From positions 1,674,001 through 1,738,000 of the forward strand of contig CP043652.1 of assembly GCA_014218215.1 (NCBI GenBank): 64,000 bases of DNA, given 5' to 3'. This DNA comes from Geodermatophilaceae bacterium NBWT11. Its GTDB lineage: Bacteria > Actinomycetota > Actinomycetes > Mycobacteriales > Geodermatophilaceae. Below the pieces are notes generated by a model. That model was not told the origin of the DNA. It did no database searches and saw only the letters and a program-made list of their open reading frames with translations. The position numbers and the translations under genes were made by a program. Shown piece after piece: positions 32,018-40,710 of this stretch (its first letter is position 1; each line of letters starts with the position of its first letter).

Positions 32018-33160
32018 ATGACCCTTCCCATGCACCAGGCCGACGGACTGCTGGGCCACTACAAGCCCACCACCGACAACCCGGTCTTCAACGACCAGAA
32101 GCTCAAGCTGGGCATCTTCTCCAGCAACTGCTCCGGCGGCGTGATCATGAGCGACGCCCCCACCGACTTCCGGGTCACCTGGGACCAGCAGCTCGACATC
32201 GCCCGCACCGCCGACCAGCTGGGTCTCGAGGCGATGGTGCCGGTCGGCCGGTGGACCGGGTTCGGGGGCAACACCGACTTCAACGGGGTCTGCTACGAGA
32301 CCTACACGTGGGCCGCGGGGCTGGCCCAGGCGACGGAGAACATCGGCATCTTCACCACCACCCACGTGCCGACCGTGCACCCGATCGTCGCGGCGAAGAT
32401 GGCCGCCACCATCGACCACATCTCCGGCGGCCGGTTCGGGATGAACCTGGTCATGGGCTGGTTCACCCCCGAGATGGAGCTGTTCGGCAAGAAGCAGCTC
32501 GAGCACGACGAGCGCTACGCCTACGGCCAGGAGTGGCTGGACTTCGCGATGAGGCTCTGGAACGAGGAGGGCACCTTCGACGTCGACGGGAAGTACTTCA
32601 CCTCCAAGGGCGCCAAGGCCTTCCCCAAGCCGATCCAGGACCCCCGCCCGGCCCTGCTCAACGCCGGCGCCTCACCGGCCGGGCAGGACTTCTCGGCCAA
32701 GAACGTCGACATCAACCTCATCGCGCTGCCCACCGAGGAGGCCCCGGCCTACGTCAAGGGCATCAAGGCGCTGGCCAACGACACCTACGAGCGCGACATC
32801 GACGTCTGGACGTACTGCCTGGTGATCTGCCGGGAGACCGAGAAGGAGGCCAAGGCGGCCCAGCAGGCGATCATCGACGCCGGCGACTGGCCCGGGGCCA
32901 ACATCATCATGGACGTGCTCGGCATCCAGTCGCAGTCCTTCGGCTCGCAGATCAAGCAGTTCCAGGAGCGCTTCATCGCCGGCTGGGGCGGCCCGAACCT
33001 CGTCGGCACCCCCGAGCAGGTGGCCGAGCAGTTCCACGAGCTGTCCGAGTCCGGCATGGGCGGGGCGATCTTCGGCTTCCACGACTACGCGAAGGAGCTG
33101 AAGGAGTTCGGCGCCGAGGTGCTGCCGATCATGCAGAAGAACGGCCTCCGGCACGCCTGA
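32018..33160 (+). CDS. luciferase-like (LLM) flavin-dependent monooxygenase 1
   Basis: A 380-residue flavin-dependent oxygenase of the LLM superfamily. Recognisable parts are KLGIFSSNCSGGVIM, RWTGFGGNTDFNGVCYETYT, IDHISGGRFGMNLVMGWFTPE and a C-terminal FIAGWGGPNLVGTPEQVAEQ block. The FGGNTDFNG element resembles RutA and the dimethylsulfone-monooxygenase/alkanesulfonate group, which use FMNH2 supplied by a separate reductase. It is a clear paralogue of the protein at 45641-46840 with the same motifs in the same order. ATG 32018 has GGAGG 6 nt upstream. Preceded by AraC-type sites; convergent with the E1-like gene. The substrate is unknown. Confidence 0.9.
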   Translation: MTLPMHQADGLLGHYKPTTDNPVFNDQKLKLGIFSSNCSGGVIMSDAPTDFRVTWDQQLDIARTADQLGLEAMVPVGRWTGFGGNTDFNGVCYETYTWAAGLAQATENIGIFTTTHVPTVHPIVAAKMAATIDHISGGRFGMNLVMGWFTPEMELFGKKQLEHDERYAYGQEWLDFAMRLWNEEGTFDVDGKYFTSKGAKAFPKPIQDPRPALLNAGASPAGQDFSAKNVDINLIALPTEEAPAYVKGIKALANDTYERDIDVWTYCLVICRETEKEAKAAQQAIIDAGDWPGANIIMDVLGIQSQSFGSQIKQFQERFIAGWGGPNLVGTPEQVAEQFHELSESGMGGAIFGFHDYAKELKEFGAEVLPIMQKNGLRHA

Positions 33161-33176
33161 CCACCCTCACCCACGA

Positions 33177-33238
33177 CTCGCCGCCCTCACCAGCGTTGGT
33201 GAGGGCGGCGAGGCGTGGATCAGGTCACCTGATCCACG
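33177..33238. terminator. double hairpin between convergent LLM 1 and E1-like genes
   Basis: First hairpin: CTCGCCGCCCTCACCA (33177-33192) pairs perfectly over 16 bp with 33197-33212 around a GCGT loop. Second: CGTGGATCAGGT (33214-33225) with ACCTGATCCACG (33227-33238), 12 bp around one base. No U-tracts; a bidirectional terminator for the convergent pair is likely. Confidence 0.75.
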
Positions 33239-33244
33239 CTGGGG

Positions 33245-35581
33245 TCACAGCAGGTCGAGGGCGGCGCCGACGACGGAGTCGGTGTCGATGCCGTGGTGCC
33301 GGTAGACGCTCTGCAGGTCGCCGGACTGGCCGAAGCGGGTGACGCCCAGGTGCGCGGCGGGCACCCGGTGCACGCCGGCCAGGAACGCCAGCGTGTGCGG
33401 GTGGCCGTCGAGCACGGTCACCATCGGGGTGGCCCGGTCGGCGGGGAACACCGAGCCCAGGACGGCGTCGTCCACCACCGGGGTGCCGACGTCGTCCAGC
33501 CCGCGGCGGGCCTGCAGCGCGCGGAAGAGCAGCCCCGGGCTGGTCACCACGACCACGTCGGCCGGGTGGCCCAGCGCGGTCAGCCGGTCGGCCGCGGCCA
33601 GGCCCTCGGTGATCATCGCGCCCATGGTCACGACGGTGACGGCGGGCTCGGCGACGCGGCGCAGTGCGTACGCCCCGCCCACCACCTGACGACGACGACG
33701 CTCGCGGGCGGCCGGGTCGGTCGGCACCTCGGCCAGCGCCTGGTCGACCGGCCGGGTGGACAACCGCAGGTAGGCGCTGGACCCGTCGGCCTTCCCGAGC
33801 CGACCCAGCGAGGCCAGCAGGCACCACTCGGTGTCCAGGGCGAAGCCCGGCTCGTAGGTGACCACGCCCGGCTGCTCCAGCCCGATCGAGGGGCTGGTGA
33901 TCGACTGGTGCGCCCCGCCCTCGGGCGCCAGCGTGACCCCGGACGGCGTCCCCACCAGGATCGACTGGCCGCCGGCGTAGACCCCGAAGCTCCACGGCTC
34001 CAGCGCCCGGGAGACGAACGGGTCGTACATGACGCCGATCGGCAGCAGCGGCTGCGCCCACCGGTTCCACGTGGAACCCAGCTCGCCCATCAGCGACACC
34101 AGGTTGACCTCGGCGATGCCCAGCTCGACGTGCTGGCCGCTGGGCCGCTCGCGCCAGTGCAGGATCGTCTCGGGGTCGTCGGAGAACCAGTCGCGGCGGT
34201 CCTCGGCCGACCAGACGCCGACCTTGTTCACCCAGCCGCCCAGGTTGGTGGAGCTGGAGACGTCGGGGCTGACCGTGACCACCCGGGCGCCGGCCTCGGG
34301 CGCGGCCCGGTTGAGGTCGAGCAGGGTGCGGCCCAGCGCGGCCTGGGTGGTCGCCGTGCCGGACGGCGTCCGGCCCAGGTCGGCGGGCACGGCCGGGGCA
34401 CCGGCGCCCTCGTGCTCGGGCTTGCGCAGGCGCCGCGCGGCATCGGCCAGCAGCCGGCCGGGCTCGGTGTGCGGGTCGAAGGCCGCCCACGGCTGCGCCG
34501 GGTCCACCCCCACCCGGTCGGCCAGCTCGTGCAGCTGGGCCTCGTTCAGCAGCGCGGAGTGGTTCTGCGGGTGCCCCTCGGTGGCCAGCCCGTAGCCCTT
34601 GAGCGTGTAGGCCAGCACCACGGTGGGGCGGGTGTCGTCGATCTGGGCGAACGCCGTCCGCAGGGCCTGCAGGTCGTGCCCACCCAGGTTGCGCACGGCG
34701 GCGACCAGGTCCTCGTCGGAGACCCCGGCGATCAGCCCGGCCACCGCGGCGGCCCCGGCGCCGTCCCCGGGCAGGTGCTCGCGCAGCTCGGCGGCGGTGC
34801 GGCGCAGCATCCGCTGGTACTCGGGGTTGGTCATCTCGTCGATCCGGTCGCGCAGCTCGGGGCCGCCCTCGCGGGTGTAGAGCTCCTCCAGCAGGGCGCC
34901 GTACTTGACGGTGAGCACCTGCCAGCCGGCGGCGGCGAACATGCCCTGCAGCCGGACGGCGCCCATCGTGGGCACCACCCGGTCCAGCGACTGGCGGTTG
35001 AGGTCGACCACCCAGACGACCTCGCCCAGCTCGGCCACCATCGGGTCGACCACGGCCTCCCAGACCGCGCCCTCGTCGAGCTCGGCGTCCCCGACCAGCG
35101 ACCACTGCCGGCCCGCACCGCCGGTGCCGAACTGGGTGTTGACGTAGCGGCGGGCGATCGCGCCCCAGATCGGCGCGGTGGCCCCGATGCCGACCGAGCC
35201 GGTGGAGTAGTCCGCGGGCACCGGGTCCTTCAACCGCGAGGGGTAGGACTGCAGGCCGCCGAACTCGCGCAGCGTGGTCAGCGCCGAGGCCGGCAGCTGG
35301 CCGAGCAGGAACTCCAGCGCGTGCAGCACCGGGGAGGCGTGCGGCTTGACCGACACCCGGTCCTCCGGGCCCAGCGTCTCCAGCCACAGCGCGGTCATGA
35401 TCGTCGCGATCGAGGCGCTGGAGGCCTGGTGGCCGCCGACCTTGAGCCCGTCGGGGTTGGGGCGCACCCGGTTGGCGTGGTCGACGATCGAGGAGGCCAG
35501 CCAGAGCACGCGCTGCTCGATCTCCCGCAACGCGGTGTCGTGGGTGCTCGTTCCGGCGGCGTTGCCGAGGGTGGCGGTCAC
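33245..35581 (-). CDS. thiamine-diphosphate enzyme, pyruvate dehydrogenase E1 (AceE)-like
   Basis: A 778-residue ThDP enzyme of the homodimeric E1/transketolase type. Residues about 170-215 carry the ThDP motif (LVGDAELDEGAVWEAV ending VVDLNRQSLDR, as in AceE), the N-terminal domain has VGGHQASSASIATIM, and the C-terminal transketolase domains have APEGGAHQSITSPSIGLEQP. It is shorter than actinobacterial AceE (about 900 residues) and is not beside E2 or E3 genes. The GTG at 35581 is chosen over ATG 35593 because a -10-like CATGCT (35594-35589) covers that ATG, making a leaderless GTG start. Two AraC-type half-sites precede it, so it belongs to the LLM regulon. It may act on a 2-oxo acid formed in that pathway. 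Confidence 0.82.
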   Translation of the reverse strand: MTATLGNAAGTSTHDTALREIEQRVLWLASSIVDHANRVRPNPDGLKVGGHQASSASIATIMTALWLETLGPEDRVSVKPHASPVLHALEFLLGQLPASALTTLREFGGLQSYPSRLKDPVPADYSTGSVGIGATAPIWGAIARRYVNTQFGTGGAGRQWSLVGDAELDEGAVWEAVVDPMVAELGEVVWVVDLNRQSLDRVVPTMGAVRLQGMFAAAGWQVLTVKYGALLEELYTREGGPELRDRIDEMTNPEYQRMLRRTAAELREHLPGDGAGAAAVAGLIAGVSDEDLVAAVRNLGGHDLQALRTAFAQIDDTRPTVVLAYTLKGYGLATEGHPQNHSALLNEAQLHELADRVGVDPAQPWAAFDPHTEPGRLLADAARRLRKPEHEGAGAPAVPADLGRTPSGTATTQAALGRTLLDLNRAAPEAGARVVTVSPDVSSSTNLGGWVNKVGVWSAEDRRDWFSDDPETILHWRERPSGQHVELGIAEVNLVSLMGELGSTWNRWAQPLLPIGVMYDPFVSRALEPWSFGVYAGGQSILVGTPSGVTLAPEGGAHQSITSPSIGLEQPGVVTYEPGFALDTEWCLLASLGRLGKADGSSAYLRLSTRPVDQALAEVPTDPAARERRRRQVVGGAYALRRVAEPAVTVVTMGAMITEGLAAADRLTALGHPADVVVVTSPGLLFRALQARRGLDDVGTPVVDDAVLGSVFPADRATPMVTVLDGHPHTLAFLAGVHRVPAAHLGVTRFGQSGDLQSVYRHHGIDTDSVVGAALDLL

Positions 35582-35616
35582 ACCGACCAGCATGACGCCC
35601 GCGCGCGCCGGGCGTC

Positions 35617-35652
35617 GATCCGCCCGCGGCAGCCCGACAGCCGCACACCGCA
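35617..35652 (-). promoter_or_regulatory. AraC-type half-site pair, promoter of the E1-like gene
   Basis: Reverse-strand distal site TGCGGTGTGCGGCTG (35652-35638), matching the consensus at nearly every position, and proximal site TGCCGCGGGCGGATC (35631-35617), 21 bp apart. The -10-like CATGCT follows 23 bp after the proximal site and is 8 nt before the GTG start. Confidence 0.7.
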
Positions 35653-35660
35653 CCCATCTC

Positions 35661-35696
35661 GACGCCCGGCGGACACCCTGCTGCGCGCAACGGCTG
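35661..35696 (+). promoter_or_regulatory. AraC-type half-site pair, promoter of regulator 2
   Basis: Forward distal site GACGCCCGGCGGACA (35661-35675) and proximal site TGCGCGCAACGGCTG (35682-35696), 21 bp apart; TAGATT (35718-35723) begins 22 bp after the proximal site ends. Lies back-to-back with the E1-like promoter. Confidence 0.7.
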
Positions 35697-35771
35697 GTCG
35701 GACCACCCGGTCCGGCCTAGATTGCGGCTCAGGTGTGGCTGGCGCCACACGGGTCGAGCCCGGAGGTGATC

Positions 35772-36755
35772 GTGCAGAGCAGTGCCGCGCTGCCGTTGTC
35801 ACGCTTCCCCGTCGTCGGGACGCACAGCCTCGAGGAGGCCCGCGACGCGGTCACCCGGGTGTACCTGGCGCACGACCTGACGGCCGACCACGACCGGGTG
35901 GACATGACGCTCAACGCCGTCGCCGACCACCACCTGACCCTGGGCTACCTGACCTACCAGGCGGCGGCGGAGCTGACCATGCCGCCGACCGAGGACTGCT
36001 ACCACGTCAACCTCACGACGGCGGGGTCCACCGACGCCGACCGCTCCGACGGCGCCCGGGCCCGCACCGAGGCCCGCCGCTCCGGCGCCGTGCTCAACCC
36101 GCTGCAGCGCAACACCGTGCGCTGGAGCGCCGACGCCGAGCAGCTGATCCTCAAGATCCCGCGCAGCAGCCTGGAGTCCCACCTCGGCGACCTGGTCGGC
36201 CGGTCGGTCGCCGAGGTGCTGGACTTCGACTTCGGCCTGGACCTCACCCACGCCGCCGGGCAGTCGCTGCTCAACTCGGTGGAGTTCCTGGCCCGCGAGC
36301 TGGACCGCCCCGGTGGGCTGGCCGACATGCCGCTGGCCCGCGAGCAGCTCGAGGCGTTCGTGATGACCCAGGTGCTGCACGCCGGACGGCACCAGTTCTC
36401 CGACGTGCTGGCCGCCCCCGCCGAGGCCGTCCGGTACGGCCGGCTCGCCCCCGTCGTCGCCTTCCTGGAGGAGCACGCCGACGAGCCGCTGACCCCGCAG
36501 CAGCTGGCCCGGGTGGGCTGCATGAGCGTGCGCACCCTGCACGCGGCGTTCCAGCAGCAGTTCGGGGAGTCCCCGATGAGCTACCTGCGCCGGGTCCGGC
36601 TGGACCGGGTGCGCAGCGAGCTGGTGCGCAGCGACCCGGCCACGGTGCGGGTCACCGAGGTCGCGATGCGCTGGGGCTTCTTCCACCAGAGCCGTTTCGC
36701 CCAGCAGTACCGGGACCGCTTCGGCGAGCTCCCGTCCGCCACCCTCCGGCACTGA
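35772..36755 (+). CDS. AraC family transcriptional regulator 2
   Basis: A 327-residue AraC regulator, full-length paralogue of the one at 30835-31833 (shared VYLAHDL, TPTED-like DCYHVNLTT, QLEAFVMTQVL and the double-HTH tail ending WGFFHQSRFAQQYRDRFGE). The effector domain covers about residues 1-200 and the DNA-binding domain 215-320. GTG 35772 has GGAGG 6 nt upstream; an earlier GTG at 35733 close to the -10 element is an alternative leaderless start. Its promoter carries the same 21-bp half-site pair. It is followed 20 nt later by the SCO6745-family gene. Two paralogous activators over one site family could integrate two inducers. Confidence 0.92.
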   Translation: MQSSAALPLSRFPVVGTHSLEEARDAVTRVYLAHDLTADHDRVDMTLNAVADHHLTLGYLTYQAAAELTMPPTEDCYHVNLTTAGSTDADRSDGARARTEARRSGAVLNPLQRNTVRWSADAEQLILKIPRSSLESHLGDLVGRSVAEVLDFDFGLDLTHAAGQSLLNSVEFLARELDRPGGLADMPLAREQLEAFVMTQVLHAGRHQFSDVLAAPAEAVRYGRLAPVVAFLEEHADEPLTPQQLARVGCMSVRTLHAAFQQQFGESPMSYLRRVRLDRVRSELVRSDPATVRVTEVAMRWGFFHQSRFAQQYRDRFGELPSATLRH

Positions 36756-36775
36756 CCCCCTCGAGGAGCCCCACC

Positions 36776-37690
36776 GTGGACTACGCAGAACTGTCGGCCG
36801 CCTTCCTGGCCGAGCCCTCCGCCGGGCGACCCGCCCCCCGGGTGCCCACCGGCGCGGCCCGCTCGCTGCGTGACGCGGCCGAACCGCTGGCCACCATCGG
36901 CTTCTGGGGCAAGCCCGCCTACGCCGCGATGGAGGCCCTGGGCCTGGAGTTCCTCACCGGCTACGTGTGGGGCCGCACCGCCCCGATGGGCGAGCCCACC
37001 GCGCCGGTCGTCGTCGCCGCCTTCGGGGTCTTCGAGCCCGGGCTGGTCACCTCCCTCTACGAGGACGCCCGCGGCATCGCCTCCCGCGCCGACGTGCTCG
37101 CCGCCCGGGAGCGCGGGGCCGTCGAGTCGCTGCACGAGGTGCTCGGCGACGTCCCCACCGGGGACGTCGAGACCGCCGTCGCCCAGCTCCGCCGGGCCAC
37201 CGACCTGGCCGTGGCCGACGTCGCCGGCCGCCCGCTGGTCGCCGGCCTGGCCTCGCTGGACTGGCCCGAGGACCCGCTGGGCCAGCTGTGGCACGCGCTC
37301 AACCTGCTGCGCGAGTACCGCGGCGACACCCACCAGGCGGCCAACGTCGCCGCCGGGCTGACCGGGGTGCAGATGAACCTGGTGACCGAGTACTGGGTGG
37401 GCTGGGAGCCCACCGCCTACGCCGGCACCCGCGGCTGGGCCCCGGAGGTCATGGCCGCCGCCGACGCCGACCTGGTCGCCCGCGGCTGGGTCGCCGACGG
37501 CGCGCTCACCCCGCAGGGCCAGACCGAACGCGACCGCATCGAGGCCCAGACCGACGCCGCCATGGACCGGGTGCTCGCCCCGATCGGCGACGACGTCCCC
37601 GCCCTGACCGAGCAGCTGGACGCCTGGTCGGCCCAGATCGTGGCGGCGGGCGCGGCGCCGTCGGACCCGTACAAGCGCATCTCCGGCTGA
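36776..37690 (+). CDS. SCO6745 family protein
   Basis: A 304-residue predominantly helical protein of the actinobacterial SCO6745-type family: AAEPLATIGFWGKPAYAAME, GYVWGRTAPMG, VAAFGVFEPGLV, the LWHALNLLREYRGDTHQAANV helix and a C-terminal winged-helix-like tail with LTPQGQTERDRIEAQTD. The last part looks like a marR-type helix-turn-helix, but no DNA-binding activity is known. GTG 36776 has AGGAG 8 nt upstream. It sits in the AraC 2 operon inside the LLM regulon; the role there is unknown. Ends before a strong hairpin. Confidence 0.8.
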   Translation: MDYAELSAAFLAEPSAGRPAPRVPTGAARSLRDAAEPLATIGFWGKPAYAAMEALGLEFLTGYVWGRTAPMGEPTAPVVVAAFGVFEPGLVTSLYEDARGIASRADVLAARERGAVESLHEVLGDVPTGDVETAVAQLRRATDLAVADVAGRPLVAGLASLDWPEDPLGQLWHALNLLREYRGDTHQAANVAAGLTGVQMNLVTEYWVGWEPTAYAGTRGWAPEVMAAADADLVARGWVADGALTPQGQTERDRIEAQTDAAMDRVLAPIGDDVPALTEQLDAWSAQIVAAGAAPSDPYKRISG

Positions 37691-37696
37691 CCCGCG

Positions 37697-37755
37697 GCAG
37701 GGGAAGCCCCGCACACACCCGTGGACCCCGGTGGTGTGTGCAGGGCTTCCCCTGC
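37697..37755. terminator. 23-bp-stem hairpin between convergent genes
   Basis: Arms 37697-37719 and 37733-37755 pair over 23 positions with one mismatch around a 13-nt loop; the outer arm is GCAGGGGAAGCCC. The same outer arm occurs in the hairpin at 50360-50426. Lies between the SCO6745-like and Zn-dehydrogenase stops. Confidence 0.75.
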
Positions 37756-37775
37756 CTGGGTGCGGGCGGTCCCCC

Positions 37776-38795
37776 TCAGGGCTCCAGGAGGACCTTGATC
37801 GCGCCGTCGCGCTTGGTGCTGGCGACCTCGAAGGCCTCCGGGGCGTCCTCGAGGGAGAAGCGGTGGGTGACCAGCGGGGAGAGGTCGACCCGGCCGGCCC
37901 GGATGAGCTCCAGCGACCGCTCGTACTGCCCGCGCCCGCCGTTGCCGCCGATGCCGAAGACGGTGGCCGTCTTGAGCATCATCGGGACGACGGGGATGCC
38001 CGGGAGGTCGTTGGCGTAGCCGATGAAGGAGGCCTTGCCCTCCTTGCGCACCAGGTCGATGACCGACGCCGAGGCCGCGGGCGCACCCGAGGTCTCCACG
38101 ACGATGTCGGCGCCGCGCCCGCCGTGCATCTCCAGCACCCGCTCGACCAGGCCGTCGGTGCGGCTGTCCAGGCAGTCGGTGGCCCCGAACGCCCGGGAGA
38201 CCTCGAAGACCTCGTCCCGGACGTCGGTCACGGTGAGCCGGCCGGCGCCCGAGAGCGCGGCGAACCGGGCCACGGCCAGGCCGATCGGGCCCTGGCCGAG
38301 CACCAGCACGGAGTCGCCCAGCTTGATCTGCAGCCGGTCGATGCAGTTCAGCGCGACGGCGAAGGGCTCCAGCAGCGCCGCGCCCCAGATCGGCACGCCC
38401 TCGGGGATCGGCACCAGGTTGACCCGCGGGACGGCGACGAGCTCGGCGAAGCAGCCGTCGCTCCACAGCCCGATGAGCTTCTTGTTCGGGCAGTCCAGCG
38501 AGGGGCCGTCGACGCACGCGGCGCACTGCCCGCACGGCAGCGAGGGCTTGACGGCGAACTGGCGGCCGATGAGCCCCTCGTCCACCCCCTCGCCCACCGA
38601 GACCACGGTCCCGGCGAAGTCGTGCCCGGGCACCCGCGGGAAGGGCGAGTCGATCCGGCCCTCGTACTGGTGGGCGTCGGTGCCGCAGAGCGAGGCGACG
38701 TCGACGTGCACGACCACGTGCAGCGGGTCGGCGGTGGGGTCCGGGCGGTCCTGGACCTCGACCTGGCCGACCCCGGTGAGGACGACGGCGCGCAT
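37776..38795 (-). CDS. zinc-dependent medium-chain alcohol dehydrogenase
   Basis: A 339-residue MDR protein with catalytic-zinc ligands C37, H58 and D59 (SLCGTD, PGHDF) and the structural-zinc cysteines C88, C91, C94 and C102. The Rossmann motif GQGPIGLAVARFAAL lies mid-protein. It belongs to the threonine-/sorbitol-dehydrogenase-like group that oxidises secondary alcohols with NAD(P). Its ATG overlaps the DinB stop by one base (TGATG), so the two are coupled. In the LLM regulon region it probably handles an alcohol or ketone intermediate; the substrate is unknown. Confidence 0.92.
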   Translation of the reverse strand: MRAVVLTGVGQVEVQDRPDPTADPLHVVVHVDVASLCGTDAHQYEGRIDSPFPRVPGHDFAGTVVSVGEGVDEGLIGRQFAVKPSLPCGQCAACVDGPSLDCPNKKLIGLWSDGCFAELVAVPRVNLVPIPEGVPIWGAALLEPFAVALNCIDRLQIKLGDSVLVLGQGPIGLAVARFAALSGAGRLTVTDVRDEVFEVSRAFGATDCLDSRTDGLVERVLEMHGGRGADIVVETSGAPAASASVIDLVRKEGKASFIGYANDLPGIPVVPMMLKTATVFGIGGNGGRGQYERSLELIRAGRVDLSPLVTHRFSLEDAPEAFEVASTKRDGAIKVLLEP

Positions 38796-39313
38796 CAGGC
38801 GTTCTCGCCCGTGTGGCCCTCGGGCACCTCGAAGCGCTCGGGCAGCTTGCCCCGGGACCTGAGGACGGCGTGCAGCTGGTCGCGGTGGTGCACGACGTGC
38901 CCGACGATGATCGGCAGCCACTCGGCGACCGTCATCCGGCCCAGCGTGGTGATCTCCACCGACCGCTCGAGGATCTCCGGGGTGTGGTTCGGCATCGTCG
39001 AGAGCATCGTGCGGCGCAGCGAGGCGATCTTGTCCGCGGCCTCGGCGGCGGTCGGCGGGATCGCGCCGATCGTGTCGTGGCCGATCTCCTCGCGGTAGAA
39101 GAAGTCCAGCTCGGGGTCGGCCTGCAGGCGGGCGATGTCGGCCACCCACAACAACCCGGCCAGGGTCATGTGGCTGACCACGGTCGCGCCGGTCCAGCCA
39201 CCGCCGGGGTCGGCGACGTGCAGGTCGCCGTCGTCGATGGTGCGCAACAGCTCCTCGACGGCGGTGAGCGTCCGGTCGGCGATCCGGGACTGCTCTGCTA
39301 CCAGGTCGGACAT
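38795..39313 (-). CDS. DinB family protein (maleylpyruvate-isomerase-like)
   Basis: A 172-residue four-helix protein. The metal-site histidines appear in TVVSHMTLAG and IIVGHVVHHRDQLH, the signature of the DinB / mycothiol-dependent maleylpyruvate isomerase superfamily. Such proteins often act as thiol-dependent transferases or isomerases. The start is ATG 39313 with GGAGA-like sequence upstream; a TACCTT (39367-39362) may be the -10. It shares a 196-bp divergent region with the CaiB operon but has no clear pair of AraC half-sites on its own strand. Coupled to the Zn dehydrogenase. Confidence 0.85.
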   Translation of the reverse strand: MSDLVAEQSRIADRTLTAVEELLRTIDDGDLHVADPGGGWTGATVVSHMTLAGLLWVADIARLQADPELDFFYREEIGHDTIGAIPPTAAEAADKIASLRRTMLSTMPNHTPEILERSVEITTLGRMTVAEWLPIIVGHVVHHRDQLHAVLRSRGKLPERFEVPEGHTGENA

Positions 39314-39407
39314 GACTCTCCCTGTCGTCGGCCGGGCTGCGGTGCCCGGCGTCTGCGGAGAAAGGTAGGGCGCAACACATGTGCGGTCCAGACCCGCGGG
39401 GCCAGGC

Positions 39408-39443
39408 TGCGCTGTGCGGATGGAGGTCCGCCGACGGCGGATG
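39408..39443 (+). promoter_or_regulatory. AraC-type half-site pair, promoter of the CaiB-ribBA operon
   Basis: TGCGCTGTGCGGATG (39408-39422) and CGCCGACGGCGGATG (39429-39443) share GCGGATG exactly 21 bp apart. TACCGT (39465-39470) begins 22 bp after the proximal site, which overlaps the expected -35, the class II activator position. Confidence 0.75.
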
Positions 39444-39509
39444 GTCGGCGTCCCCCGGACTGCCTACCGTCGGACCCGACCCCGCACGACGACGTGAGGA
39501 GCAGTCCCC

Positions 39510-40709
39510 GTGACCGGTGCCCTGGACGGCATCCGCGTGCTCGAGATCGGCACGCTCATCGCCGGTCCCTTCGCCGGGCGGCTGCTCGGCGACCAGGGGG
39601 CCGACGTGGTCAAGATCGAGGCCCCGGACCGCCCCGACCCGCTGCGCACCTGGGGCCAGGTGCACGAGGACGGCCGCGGCTTCTTCTGGACCGTGCACGC
39701 CCGCAACAAGCGCTGCATCACCCTGGACCTGCGCTCCGAGCGCGGCCAGGAGCTCTTCCTGGGTCTGGCCGCCGACGCCGACGTGGTGGTGGAGAGCTTC
39801 CGGCCCGGCACGCTGGAGCGCTGGGGCCTGGGCTACGACCGGCTGAGCGCGGCCAACCCCGGCCTGGTGCTCGCCCGGGTCTCCGGCTACGGCCAGACCG
39901 GCCCGATGGCCGCCCAGCCCGGGTACGCCAGCGTCGCCGAGGCCCGCGCCGGGATGCGCTACGTGACCGGCTTCCCCGGCCAGCCGCCGGTGCGGATGGC
40001 GCTGTCGCTGGGCGACTCGCTGGCCGGCATGTTCGCCTGCCAGGGCATCCTCACCGCGCTGGTCGCCCGGGGCCGCACCGGCCGCGGGCAGGTGGTCGAC
40101 GCCGCCCTCACCGACTCCTGCCTCGCGGTGACCGAGTCGATGGTCGCCGACTACTCGCGCGCCGGGCACGTCCGCCAGCCCAGCGGCACCCGGCTGGACG
40201 CCATCGCGCCGTCCAACAGCTACGAGACCGCCGACGGCACCTTCGTGATCATCGCGGCGAACCAGGACACCCTGTTCCGGCGGCTGTGCGCGGCGATGGA
40301 CCGCCCCGAGCTCGCCGACGACGAGCGGTACGCCACGCACACCGCGCGGGCCCGCAACCAGGACGAGCTCGACGCGCTGATCGGTGCGTGGGCCAGGGAG
40401 CTCCCGCCGGACGACGTGGTGGCCCGCTGCTCGACCGCCGGTGTCGTCGTCGGACCGGTCGCCACCATCGCCGACGTCGTGGCCGACGAGCAGTTCGCCG
40501 CCCGGGACATGCTCGTCGCCCACCACGACCTGGGCGTCGGTGCCGACGTGCTCGGCCCCGGCATCACCCCGCAGCTGTCCGAGACCCCGGGCACGGTCCG
40601 CTGGGCCGGCCCGCCGCGGCCGGGCAGCCACAACACCGAGGTCTACGGCGAGCTGCTCGGGCTCACCGCCGACGACCTCACCGAGCTGGCCGAGCAGGGA
40701 GTGGTCTGA
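39510..40709 (+). CDS. CaiB/BaiF family CoA-transferase
   Basis: A 399-residue family III CoA-transferase, paralogue of the one at 4439-5644. It opens ALDGIRVLEIGTLIAGPFAG and has the catalytic aspartate at residue 169 (LSLGDSLAGM). Head of a six-gene operon with HMG-CoA-lyase, FMN reductase, aldehyde dehydrogenase, flavin reductase and RibBA. The start is GTG 39510, with GAGGAG upstream, 40 bp after the predicted -10. It probably converts a dicarboxylic or branched acid to its CoA ester for the adjacent lyase, for example a 3-hydroxy-3-methylglutarate-type acid; this is inference. Confidence 0.93.
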   Translation: MTGALDGIRVLEIGTLIAGPFAGRLLGDQGADVVKIEAPDRPDPLRTWGQVHEDGRGFFWTVHARNKRCITLDLRSERGQELFLGLAADADVVVESFRPGTLERWGLGYDRLSAANPGLVLARVSGYGQTGPMAAQPGYASVAEARAGMRYVTGFPGQPPVRMALSLGDSLAGMFACQGILTALVARGRTGRGQVVDAALTDSCLAVTESMVADYSRAGHVRQPSGTRLDAIAPSNSYETADGTFVIIAANQDTLFRRLCAAMDRPELADDERYATHTARARNQDELDALIGAWARELPPDDVVARCSTAGVVVGPVATIADVVADEQFAARDMLVAHHDLGVGADVLGPGITPQLSETPGTVRWAGPPRPGSHNTEVYGELLGLTADDLTELAEQGVV

Positions 40710-40710
40710 C

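Noticed and set aside
39314-39407. A seventh AraC half-site pair for the DinB-dehydrogenase operon
   Set aside because: Only a weak GCGG match occurs at the expected place on the minus strand and no second site lies 21 bp away.
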